DNA of 64,000 nt from Lagopus muta (Eukaryota; Chordata; Aves; Galliformes; Phasianidae): NCBI RefSeq assembly GCF_023343835.1, contig NC_064437.1, forward strand, positions 46,406,967-46,470,966, read 5' to 3'. Positions within the stretch are counted from its first letter, which is position 1. The number at the start of each line of letters is the position of its first letter. Positions 25,451-42,500 of this stretch are shown in pieces. The position numbers and the translations under genes are program-made. Under the pieces are notes generated by a model. It made no database searches and had not been told where the DNA came from. It worked only from the letters and a program-made list of their open reading frames with translations.

Positions 25451-25813
25451 GCCAAACAAAAAGATGTTGCTCATGTCAAAGGTGAATTTCAGGACACAGT
25501 GGATCAGGATGACACTTGGATATTCACAGAGAATGTGACAAGAACCACAGTTAAAATAGAGAAGACGCAAACTAGCATGGCCAAGGCTAAAGAACTTGAA
25601 AGTAAACATAAAAGCTTTGTTGAAAAGGGTGTTTGTAGAATTCAGCTAAGTTGGCCTGGATTAGTTCCAAATTTCTTCTTAACTGTGAATGGCACGAAAG
25701 TTGGGAACAAGCTAATGATACCTGCTGATGAAACTGAAGTGTCACCAGCACTGAGAGCAATCCAAACCAGGAGAAACAGGGAGATGATCATAACATCTAG
25801 ATTTTCTAATTAA
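25451..25813 (+). other. Unrecognised 120-codon open frame
   Basis: Open from just after TAA (25448-25450) to TAA (25811-25813). It includes DDTWIFTENVTRTTVKIEKT, AKAKELESKHKSFVEKG and ALRAIQTRRNREMI. The first in-frame ATG is well inside (MAKAKELE), leaving about 79 residues. There is no convincing splice acceptor, promoter or matching poly(A) signal. Composition is soluble and charged rather than low-complexity, but frames of about 100 codons also arise by chance in this window. Confidence 0.15.
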
Positions 25814-28800
25814 AAGCTGTCGCAATACCAGGTCATGCATTGAAATTAACAATTTCAGTAGTAACTTAGAGTTCAAATGACAACAGTGGTGATTAGGACA
25901 GTGCTCAGTCACAGTAAATGACAGACACCAAGAGGCAAACAAGGAATTTATAATGGAAAAGCATTAGTGCATTCTTATATCCATTCATCTACACACTGAT
26001 ACAAGTCTGTATCAAGTAGAAAGACTGAAATTAAGTTAAAAATGTGCAGCTAGGTGATCATAGATCACAGCAGAAGATACAGCGTATTATGTTTAGCGTA
26101 GCAAAATGAAGGCTGTTGTATGATGCTATCTGTAACAGTGTATAAATACCAGGAAGAACATGAAACAAACTTCAGTAAGGACAAAGGAGATACATTTAGG
26201 TGTATTTAAAAAGATTTTAAGATGTGGTTTGTCAAGATAGGAAAGAATTGGAATTGTGTTTCAGGAAGCTTCTCCTAAGGTAAAGTTAGTGGATACAGGG
26301 AACCAGAGAAGATAGCAACAACACAGTGGCTGTTAAGTGTACCCAAACAAGAAAGACAAACTTCTTTCAGTACGCAGAGAAACACCACATAGTATTAACT
26401 GTTTTGTTCAGTCACATGAATTTAGAATGTCAAATTTTAATTGCTTTTTAGCTTAGCCAGCGAATTAACACTAGCACAATGCAGTCTGCAAGGGCTCTCT
26501 TTGGACCTTAATCTAATCCTACAGTCACCATCATTACCAGAATTGTTCTGTTGTGCATCATCAGTCCCAAGCACTTTACAGAGTCATAAGAAACCTGGCT
26601 GTTGCACACCGCCTATCCAAAAGCTTCTCCTGAAGAATCACCTTCATATTGTTTGCAAGCTTTACAGCACAACAGAGCACACAAGGAAGCTAATTAGTCA
26701 CATACCTCCAATTTTCATTGTGGTACAAAGCCTGAGGTCCTGTTGTTGAAAGTGTAATCAGTGAAGAAATGTTCCTTCAATTTTTAGGAAGGTATTTCTA
26801 TTTAACAAAGTTCATGCTGCAAGTATTGGTTTTGATTAGCAACACAGAGTACTCTCATGTGCTTGTGGAGCTAATACTCTCTTGCTCAAAGAGGCAAACA
26901 AGCAGTTTTATTACACTAGGAATCAGTCAGAGCAAAGCATAATGTCATTGTGCTTATTAAACTGCAGGTTGCCACAGGTTACCATCCATGCTCACCAGAA
27001 ACAAGGTGAACACAAGGTTGCCTTGCTTCATCATACTGCCGAGAGACGCTTTGGAGAAACTCCATCCCTATGTTGCAGCTGACTTGGACTCTGTCTCTGA
27101 GAAGGCCTGACACAGCAAGGTGGGCTGATTTTATGTATTTCTCTAACTTTTCTAAGCACACAGTATACCCAAAGAGAACAAGGGAATCGGTTGTAACTGT
27201 AAACTCTGCTCTGAATGTTATATATATTGAGGAAAACATGTTTTCAGGGAGAACTTCGTGCTCAGGTAACAACTCAGGATCAGCTCTATCTAAGCTATGA
27301 GGGCGTTAACATAATTAAATACAATGCATGCTGTATATAATATGTATATATTCCAGGTATATGCATACCTGGAGAACTATCTGGACTATTTAAAAAATGA
27401 TTAAGTCAGACTCTTAAAAGTTAAACTTTGTCAAAGCTGTTTGGAGTATTGAACCCTAAACAAACAAACAAAAAAGGAAAAAGTCCCCTAATAGATCCAA
27501 GACCTCAGTGATGTACAAATAACATCAAATTAGAGCTTGAAATCCTTGGTGATGTTTCTCAACTCCCAAGCTTTCCCCAACAGATTTCCTAAGCACTTTC
27601 AAATTTTTAGATATGAGATCCAATAAAGTGGAGCGATAGAAGGCCTTTAGGATTTCCTGTCTACATTTTCAAACTCCAAATGCTTCTTTCTTCAGCCTCC
27701 TAATAATGATACAGCCTAGGCTTTACTTTTTAGCCAAGCAAAATGATACGTTATGCTACAATTTGCTTGCAACATTGTCCTTCACAAGGGTGGTCATGGA
27801 AACTTGAAAATTCTTGTGTCAGAGCAATGTTTACAATGTACCATTCACCCAGTGCCAGCATGGATGGAATCAAACACACAGTTTTTGAGGGCAGCCTTTA
27901 TTTTTCTACTCCAATTTGTTCTGTTTGTTACTGTACTGTCTACCATACAAGTCAGCCTTTGGACTGTGGGCTTTTCTGATACCTCTACTTTGCAGTACAT
28001 CTTTCTGCTCAGGAAGACATAACCTCCATAACCTCCATCCAGTGCTTCATCGTTAGTCTTCAGTATTTATCAGGACTGATTAACTGCACAATACATTTTC
28101 TGTAGTCATGATCACAAATTGATGTTCTCAAACACTGCATTTTGTGCAAAGCAGCTTCCTAGACTATTTAACTTTTAATCTTTCTACATCAGATCTTTCT
28201 TCTCACATATTAATGTCCTGAGATTAGCAAGGATTTATTACAAAATGAAGAAATGAGGAGAAGAATATTAAGCTTTTCTTCCCTCTGCTTATTGCAGTGG
28301 TTAAGAAAGGCTCATCTAGCTTTGCTGCTCACTCTTTTCCTCCACCTATTTCAAGGCTTATTTTAAAAAGAACGTGACCTGAAAATGTAAGTTAATCAGC
28401 TAAAGCTCAAATATTGAGTTTATAGAAGGGGAAACAAAGCATTAGAGAAGTACAAAGGAGCTGAGCATAAACATGTTTAATGCCCACAGATAACTTTCAG
28501 AAATGAAGTCTTTGCTGTGCCTTCAGTCTTTATGCACCTTGCCCTTGTGATCAGAACTTAGAATTTAGCGCTGAACGGTTCATGGAATTCCCTGCATTGG
28601 AACCACGAGGACAGGATTTAAAGAGATGTGAGCTGTCTCTCATTCTTGGATTATCTGGCAAATCTTGCACAAAGGTATTTAGGAGGAATGCTGACTTTGC
28701 TGGCTTCTCTATGACATTTTCAGTCCATTTACTGAAACAGATGTGTGTGAAAGTGTCAGAAATGGTCATTAGAACATAAGCATGAATGATGCAGGAGTGA

Positions 28801-29040
28801 TACTGCTAGCATTAGGGAAAACCTTAGTACAGCTGAACAGACGTCCAAAGGTAATATTACTAGCTGAGACTGTAAAAAGTTGCAATTTGAACTGGCTTTC
28901 CTTCAGCTGAAAGTCATTATGAAACAGAAAATCCCTATTTGATAATATCTAAATTTTAATCTCAAAAATTCACTGAAATTTTTCTTCTTTTGCAAACATG
29001 AAAACTTCAGGAGGAGCGCTTTTCAAGCCCTTTCAACCAC

Positions 29041-29098
29041 ACATTTAGCTGCTAGTTTAATACTCTGAACATTTAGCTGCTAGTTTAATACTCTGAAC
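29041..29098. repeat. 28-bp tandem duplication
   Basis: Two identical adjacent 28-base copies beginning ACATTTAGCTGCTAG, at 29041-29068 and 29069-29096, with two bases of a third copy. It lies about 370 bases downstream of the EIF3F poly(A) signal. Confidence 0.95.
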
Positions 29099-29472
29099 CC
29101 CCTCTTCACGATGGTGGAATTCCATTCTATTTCCTTTCCCAAAGGATCAGATATGCATACAACAAATACCACAGTGTAAATGGAATTCACTGCCTCATAC
29201 CTCATCGGAGAAGGCCATACACACAGCACCAGTTATAGGCCAGTGGCCATTCTGTAGTTCCCCCATGGAAAAGTGTACTATGTGCAATGCAAGATGCCAC
29301 GACCTGTGTGCTTTAAAACTTTTGGGAAAAATGCAGAGAAAGCTGCCAAATTTCAGATTATTTGCATCCACTCTAGTTTTCTTTCCTGATTCTTTCAAAG
29401 GAGGATTCATTATGCAATAAATGAGAACAGTCTTCTTCTGAACAGAAGGTATTCTTGCCAATACAATTGAAC

Positions 29473-29478
29473 TTTATT
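29473..29478 (-). terminator. EIF3F: EIF3F polyadenylation signal AATAAA
   Basis: TTTATT on the + strand, 318 bases past the EIF3F stop codon; it is the first canonical signal on the gene strand. It implies a 3' UTR of about 340 nt ending near 29455. Confidence 0.7.
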
Positions 29479-29707
29479 TCAAATAATTTCTTACATTAAA
29501 GCTGTATTTTGTTACACAAACAGATAAACCCAGAAGACAAAAGATTCACTTATTCCATTTTAAAATACTGGGCTCATCCAAACTGCAGGAGTTCCTATTC
29601 ATTTCCTAAACCACGTCAGGGATTTTCCAGGGAAGCAGAAATGAAGATGTAAACCAAATTGTTTAGGTAATTAAGTTAAGGTCCAAGGGAATTTGTAACA
29701 TCACCAT

Positions 29708-29764
29708 GAAAAGTGTGTATCTGCTCACTCTTGAGGAAAAGTGTGTATCTGCTCACTCTTGAGG
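29708..29764. repeat. 28-bp tandem duplication in the EIF3F 3' UTR
   Basis: Two identical copies with period 28 (29709-29736 and 29737-29764), each containing AAAAGTGTGTATCTGCTCAC, 32 bases after the EIF3F stop on the gene strand. Confidence 0.95.
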
Positions 29765-29795
29765 CTCTTTGAAGTGTAAGGTGGCAGAAGTTTCT

Positions 29796-35400
<5,605 letters not shown>

Positions 35401-37317
35401 CACTCCCCTTATCTTGTCCCCGCCCTTGTATCATAAATAACAAATGTGTGACTGTTTCCGTTCAGAACTTTTTCACTGCAGTTTTTAATGTCCGATAAAC
35501 AGTGAGAGCTTCAAGTGTCTTTGAAATGTTTGCCTTTTGGTTTCCGACTCTTTTACAGCAGCTAAGCCCTGTGCTATAGAACACAAAAGTTTGCAGGGCT
35601 TTAGAGTCCTGTCCACTTCATTAGCTGATGGGTTAATGTCATCAGTCAGGAAGGACTTCCAGGTCAATCTCTGGCAATCAGCTCTTGAACCTATTGGGAG
35701 CAGCACAATAAAACAAAAATGCTCTCTCCCCATGTGCCCCATTTTCTTATCTAACTGGGGAACGTGTCAAAGCTACACTAGAGAGTGCATAGGAACATAG
35801 GCTGGCTTTATCTGGTCATAAAAGCATTTCCTGGTGTGCTTACCAGTAAAAACCGGCTCTCCTGCTTGCAGGCTTTCACCATCCCTCCTTCCTTTCCTAT
35901 GGGTGTGTCTGGGTTAAACTGTATAAGGCTTTAGGATGTTTCTGCTCCTGGAGCTTTGATGTGTCATTGTGAAGTCTAATGTGTGAGGAGTGCTTGTTAG
36001 AAAGTAGACGCTCCATCTTACTTTTGTTTGCATCAAGTAGCTTTGCTGCTTGACATGGCATGGTCAGCTGCACACTGAGCAAGGCATTTTACGATCCGCT
36101 TGCGTTTCCACCTTTAAAACTGGGCAGCTTAATATGGAGCTGCAGTTGTGCTCTGAAACTGGCAGCTATGACACCCTTCTTTTAATAAACTGATATCAGG
36201 CTGCTGAGCACCATGCTGGTGAGTGCACATAATGAGGCAGGATGGGTAGCCTCTACCTCAGGAGTCAGAGATCAGTGCAGAGACCTCCTGATGCAAAAAC
36301 TGTATAAATCTTGTCATCTAAGAAGTAAAAAAATCCATTGGGCATCGCGCAAAGGTGTCCAAGCTACTTTTTCTTCTTTTTCCTTGCTGTGACTAGTGAA
36401 AAGTAGTGATCTTCATAATTAATATTCTTTCACAAACTATTAGTTTACTGTTAGGGGAGAGTGGTTATCGGTGGCACATACTGATAGTGCCCGTAGTTGA
36501 AAACTTGGTGTTCATCTCTGCACAGCCATAAGATGTTTGTGTATCACCCCACCACAGTGAGATCTGCCTGCCTGCAGGAGAAACAAAGGATGCAATGTCA
36601 CTTGAATGTGGATCAATGTGATACCTTCTGATTTTCCACTTTCCCTTGCTTGGCTTCCCCGTATCTGATTTTGACAATGAATGTAATTGACCTTCTAGCC
36701 CTGCTTTTGTATGATTTCTCTTTACAGTTCTTACATGTGACTGAATCATTATTTTTGCATGTGCTGTTATGCCAGCTGCATTTTATCAGTAGCTATCACC
36801 TCATCTTGCTTGTGTTACTGGAAAAAAACATCATTTCTTGTTGAAAGGCAAAAAAACTTCCATTGCATTAAAAATCTTGCATTGCATTACAGGTAAAATA
36901 AAATATTTAGAATTTAATTGATTTCCAATATCAGGATATAATTTTATCTGATTTCTTTCATGGAATTAGAACTGATTTTTTTTTTTTTTCCCCCATTGTT
37001 AAAAGAATAATTTTCTGTTGAGCCTAAGAAATTAGGACAGCCTTTCATTTATTTTTACCAAGGGAAAAGTCAGTCACTGAATTTGATGTGCGTTTCATGT
37101 AGTCAATCTTAATTAGGAAAAAGAGAATAGCAAGACTGATTTTCTGAATCTCTTGGGATCGAAGGATGGAAGTCTCTTTTCCTGCTTGGAACATCAGGTC
37201 TGTGTCTCCAGCTTTCACTGTGTTCATGGAACTCCCCCTTTGCCATTTCTCATGGTCATGTTGCCAGCACTTTAGTTGTCTGTTGGTTATCTGTGTTTTT
37301 CAGGACTGTATGATAAC
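35401..37317. other. Gene-less stretch beyond the EIF3F promoter
   Basis: About 1.9 kb of AT-rich sequence. The open frames here are short, overlapping and unlike any family I know. No RNA gene or clear repeat is seen. Confidence 0.5.
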
Positions 37318-38560
37318 TGTTGAGTCATGGCCTGAACCACTGATTGAGCACCTGGGGAAAGGAGCGGGTCAGCCCTGGGAGCACAGGTGAAGGCAATTCA
37401 GTTGTGTGACCAGAAGGGGTGGAGCCTGGCTGCACCTCTCTTAGACCCCATTTAAGGGCTGATTGCCAGTGGGAAGGATCTCTTTCTGGAGGTCTCTTCT
37501 TGGTGAAGCTTTCTTCTATGAACCTGGAGTCCTCTGTTACAGGTGAGTAATTGTCTTCCCTTCCTTTATAGTGCCTTTACATTGTGCTGCTCCTTCCAGC
37601 ATTGCATTTCTGTTGTAGTGTCTTTCCCAATATATTGGTCTGTCTAATTTCTACAAGGATTTGTGTGGTCTACCTTTTCTCCAGGGGCTCTAATGTGAAA
37701 TAGTTACGGATAGTGTCTTCTGTTATTTCTTGTTTGTTTTTAATCTAGTTAGTTTGCTTGATTTTAAGTAAAAAAATTAGTAGTTTCTTATTCAGCCTTA
37801 GGGGAGTGTTTTAGATACTCCTCTGCTTCCTGTGTATTTGTGATTGCCAGTAGATTAAAGGCTACTGTTGGCAGCCTAATTTCTAGTGTGTTTTTTGACT
37901 TTGTATTAGCAAAAGGAATTCAAACCTTTTCTTTGGGTATTTATTTTTTTATTGGGCCACTTTAATTATCAGAGAGCCTGTACTAATGTGAGGAACTACT
38001 GAGGTTGATGCTAGTATGGCAATCACAGTACTACAGAAAAATGACAAGGTATGGTGCTAGTTGCACGTGCTTACTTTCTCTAAAGTTACTTGTAATGAAA
38101 GTTTTCATCAGGTGTTCAGAAAACTGCATGGTGGCAACTATTGTGTGCTTGTTAGCTGCTACGTAGAAATACAGAAATCCAAGCTTGAAAACAAGTAACT
38201 TCACAGAATAACTTGTAGTGAAAACTTAATATAGAGAAATGTATGCAGAGACTTCAGTGGCCAGGACTTTGAAATCACTGAAGATGAGAAAATAGAGTGT
38301 AGTGGAAATGCTGGGTCATGGCCTGAAGCGGTGATTGAGCACCTGGTGGAAGGCAGGGCCAGCCCAGGGGAGCTCAGGTGCATGCAATGCATCTGAGTGA
38401 TGGGAAGGGATGGAACCATGATCCACCCCTTACAGACCTTATCTAAGGGTTGGCAGAGGAGGTGAAGGTATATCACTGGAGATCTCTATCTAATGGAGGC
38501 CTTCCAAAGGTAAGCAATTTTTCTTCCTTTGTTTTTGTGTCCATGCCTGTAGCATTTGGG
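37318..38560 (+). mobile_element. Possible small LTR-type element flanked by diverged direct repeats
   Basis: Two direct copies start at 37318 and 38309. They share TGAGTCATGGCCTGAACC / TGGGTCATGGCCTGAAGC, TGATTGAGCACCTGG, AGCCC(T/A)GGG, GCTCAGGTG-like sequence, GGGTGGAGCC/GGATGGAACC, a TTTAAGG/TCTAAGG TATA-like position, and end in AGGTGAGTAATTGTCTTCC / AGGTAAGCAATTTTTCTTCC. Each is at least about 230 bases and looks roughly 70-80% similar, with about 750 bases between. Both begin with TG, as LTRs do. No gag or pol frame is seen in the interior. A tandem pair of solo LTRs or a segmental duplication is also possible. Confidence 0.45.
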
Positions 38561-38756
38561 CTTGTTCTCATTTGCTGCAGGTGGAATTGTTCCCATCTGC
38601 TATTACTGCTGTACTTTCCATCACATTCTAGTATGACAGAGATACCTACTGAACAAAGGCCAGATACAGATAAAAAACACTGTAGGAAAACCCCCAACTG
38701 TACAATAATAATTGGCTCAGACTAATGTGGAAATTCTTGAATTGTGGAAGAGAGGG

Positions 38757-38991
38757 AATGTCCTCAAGTTGCACTGGGGGAGATTCAAGTTGGATATTAG
38801 AAAAACCTATTCACAGAAAGAGTGGTAATACACTGGAATGGACTGCTGAATTGGTGAAGCCATTGCCCCTGGGGGTATTGAAGAAAAAGGTGAATGTGGT
38901 ACTGAGTGGCATGATCTGAAATGGTCACATGGGTTGATGGTTGGACTGAATAATCTTATTGGGCTTTCCCACCTCAATGATTGCATGATTC
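38757..38991 (+). mobile_element. CR1 LINE 3' fragment
   Basis: ATGTCCTCAAGTTGCACTGG, GGAGATTCAAGTTGGATATT, ACTGGAATGGACTGCTGAA, GATGGTTGGACTGAATAATC and the end ATTGCATGATTC follow the CR1 3' UTR in order, with more divergence than the copy at 13.5 kb. Confidence 0.9.
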
Positions 38992-39284
38992 AGTGAGGGA
39001 AAAGTTGTTAAATGGAAAGTATAAACCATGAGCTTTTTTTGTTTCAAGACAATCACTTGCCCAGTGGATCTGATGTGAGGTTTTAAAGGTTTTGGGGGAT
39101 TCTGCCTCGTTTTTTTTATCTTTTAGAATTGTATGTAGTGCTTTCATGCAGAGTAGAGATACAGCTAACAGTAACTTTACGCAATCAAATGTATTCTTTG
39201 AAAGGCTTAGAGAAGAGCTCTCCAACTTCTTCATCAGGTACAGTCTGTCTTGAATGACTGCGCTGCATTTCGTACTGAAACTCA

Positions 39285-39505
39285 AACTCCCCCTGGGCGG
39301 CGTTTCTCCGTTCCCTCGCCCCCCGCCGTGCTTGCAGAGGCAGCCCCGCACGTCCCCACCAGGTGGCGGCGCGGCCCCGCGCAGGGCTGGGCGCTGCGGG
39401 GCGCGGCTGCGGCTCCCGGCGGTCGGTGCGAGCCGGGATGGCGGCGGCCCTGAGTGCAGGCGGTGGGCTGTGCGGAGTGCCGTTCGGCCGTGCAAAGCAA
39501 GGGCG
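39285..39505. promoter_or_regulatory. Orphan CpG-rich island
   Basis: A short GC-rich block (about 220 bases) with GGCGGCG, GCGCGGCTGCGG and similar motifs inside an AT-rich region. It includes a strong Kozak start on + (GAGCCGGGATGGCGGCGG at 39438) opening MAAALSAGGGLCGVPFG, but no strong donor follows within the GC-rich part. It could be the promoter of a gene whose exons lie beyond the window, a non-coding RNA promoter, or an isolated island. Confidence 0.4.
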
Positions 39506-42500
39506 GCTTAGCTATGACTCCTGGCTTTTCTTTCATTATTATTATTTTTTGCTGGCCGTACCTGGCTGTTGCTGCGCTCGATGTGGGAGCACTTGTGATG
39601 TGGCGGTGCTGTGTCCTTGCAAACCCACTGGCATCTGAATAAAATGAGGCTTAATGTCACTGATTGCAGATAAAAGTGGAAGACGTTGTGCAGGCAGATT
39701 TCGAATATTAAAAAGCTGCAACATGTGTAACAGCTAATGTGCCATTTGTCCCAGCCCTTTGTTTTTACAAAATAATTTTCCAGCTTTGCTTCTCGTGGAT
39801 GAGTGTGTCCTTTTCTCAGTGTTTCTTGGGTCAACATCAGCACTTCCCATCCACCGGAGCCTAGACCCGAATTACATCCAACCCTAGCAGACCTTTAGGA
39901 CTGGAGCTGTTAGCTGGGTCTGCCGGCACAAACATTTGCTTTGCTGTGTCTTGAGATGGGACCTGCATGCAGAAGGGAAGTGACTAGATCGGGAAGTACA
40001 TATTTCATCTAAGTAGTGTAGGGAAGCTGCCTAGAGAGAGAATGGCAAAAATGTTGCTATTTTGTAGACTCCAGGGTGTTTATTTGTGAATGCTGATGTT
40101 ATTTTTGATGCCATTAGAGTCAGATAGCGTTGACTGTTCACAGCTCTGCATTCCATTTTTTTCTAGTATAAAGCAGCTACACTGTGATGAATATAGGGAC
40201 AGTGAGGGAGAAAGTAAAGATTTTCATTTGCTTGCAGTAATGGGAGCTGAAGAGGAACTCGAGTAATAAAACTTAGGGGATGGTTTCCGTATTGGGGCTT
40301 GGAAGACCTGAGTGCCCACTGTGCTTTTGTTGCTGGCACCTTGGGTTATGTTGGACAAGTCATTTGTATAACTGAGCAAGTAGCAGAGACGTGCTTTGGG
40401 TAGTATCTTTGCTTTTCCAATGTAGTGTTTCATAGCAATTAGATAATGTTATTTCACTCCATCTCTGCCACTGACTTTGGGAAGTCATTTAACATTTGTA
40501 TTTCAGTTTTCCACAGGTGTCAGATCTGACTGATGTTTGATTGGCTAGGTTTGTGTAGAGGACATCCACAGACAATCTGGTGAGGGAAGACAGGAAAGTC
40601 TTTGCTCTTTAAGGAAACAGCTTTGAGAGGGATCTGGAGAGTGCATTTCCTGACCTACAGACTGAATTTTAGACTACTTAGGAGGGAGAAAGTAGCTATC
40701 TGTAGTATTTTCTCATAATAAGCATAAATAATTCTTCAGCTGAGGTGAGTTCATGCTGCTGAGATGTGAGATACAGCAGTAAAATATGATTGCATTTTAT
40801 CAGTTTATATCAGAAAAGCTAGGACTGTGCTATAGTACTTGCAAGGGGTGCTTTTGCTAAATGCTGTCTTAGTCAGTCTGTCTCTAGATTTGAAATACCC
40901 CAAGCACTGACATATAAATTCACCTTCTATATTGTTTGCCAATCGGTCTGTCTTGATCATTGCTGGCTGAGTGATCTGCTGGAGACTGGTCTGACTGATC
41001 TGCACAGTTCTAAGCTGCCCAGCGCTCCAGCAGAATCGCAAGCCTCCACTGCTCTGTTCAGCATTAGTTACTGTGGCAGATAGGGGACTACACAAACAGT
41101 ACTTAGGCTGTTCTGGTGAGAATTTCAGTCCCATTATGGAAAGCTGAACTTTGTTTACAGATGTGACTTCCCAAGTGATTTCTTATGCCTAGTGTAATTT
41201 GACCTGAGAAGTTCAACATTTCCAGAGTGGATTTTAGATGTTCTGGGGATTTTCTGTCCTAATTCTCTCAAACACTTGGAATTTGCCACGTACTATTCTG
41301 GATGACAACCCTTTGCATATCTTTTTTTGCACTGGAACAAATAATGAGAGCTGATCCATCACTGAAATACCATCCCGGTCATTTGTTTCCATAGTTGCCA
41401 GCAAGGCTGCCTTCTGCCAGAGCCAGAATTTGTGACACATCCTTCACCAGGCCCAGTCATCTCTCAGCCAGCTCTGTCTAGAAATTTGTCTTTCATTCTG
41501 CGCCCTCTCAAGTCTACAGTGCATCTGTCTCTCTGAAAATACTGTAAAATTCCTCTCCCAATGTTAGCAATTTCCTATGCCAAATATGAATAAATTGCCT
41601 TATTTTAAAACATAGGTGCCGGTGTCATACTTTTCAGCTGTATATGTCTTGTAATATTATGTAGAGCCTTTCAACAGACAGGTCAGGGTTATTAAGTACA
41701 CGTTATCTTAAAGACAGAAAAAAATCACTATCTTCTGCATTTCTGCACTTGGTTTCTTACTGTTGGTTGACCCTTCTTAGCAGATATGAGAAATAAATCC
41801 CTTCTTTTCTGAAACGAAATATTTTTGAATGGTAGGAGATGCCTACCTGGAAAAAGCCATTGTTTTGACTTTCTTGTGAGAAGTTCCTCAAGATATCTGT
41901 CAAAGGTATGAGTTTTGCAGCCTTGATAAATACTACTTTGAATTTGTTTTTCTTATATCTCACTTGACACTTTAAAAATTAGGTAGCTGAAAAGTCATTG
42001 GGCAATGCTTTTCTAATAACGTTAGGCCAAGGAAAATGGACTTGGAATATTTCTGTACTTTATCTTCTGTCTTGGATCTGTGCCTGGAGCCTGGACTCTG
42101 GATGCTTGCTCTGTGGTTGGTGCTAAAGTAAATGCCTGCAGAAGGCAATTCTGGCACCACTATGCAGTGCAATGTAGATGCCCTTAGTTGTCTTCTGGAG
42201 AGTTTTTTTCCTTATTGATTGCAAGAAGAGTTTGCTGAGCGTTGATGTCCAGTGTAAGCATTCAATTGACCTGCTTAATACAAACCATCAGAGTGCAGCT
42301 CTAACCTGTGAAAACAGGGATGCAGCACAAAGCAAAGGACTGGGAGGTGAAGGTGTGATAGTGCTGACCAGCAGCAGGGCAGCTGTATTCTGAGTATTTG
42401 GGAATGAATGGGGAGTTGTGCTGACAGCTTGCCTTTCTGTTCTTGCTTCTGTACTCTGATCACCATGTTCCAGTTCATTCATGGGCTCTGTGTCGTTCTG

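Larger units (their letters stand above)
23412..29040. other. Intergenic region between ANXA7 and EIF3F
   Basis: AT-rich sequence with no recognised gene apart from the three low-confidence stretches listed. A further - strand segment near 26993-27107 has an acceptor-like TGTGTCAG, about 36 open codons (e.g. DRVQVSCNIGMEFLQSVSRQ) and a GTGAGC donor, but no homologue is known to me. The remainder shows no clear repeats by eye. Confidence 0.5.

Noticed and set aside
26441-26749. 102-codon + strand frame after a TTTTTAG acceptor-like site
   Set aside because: The amino-acid order shows no domain character and there is no donor or poly(A) signal in a sensible place. Its length is within what chance gives in this window.
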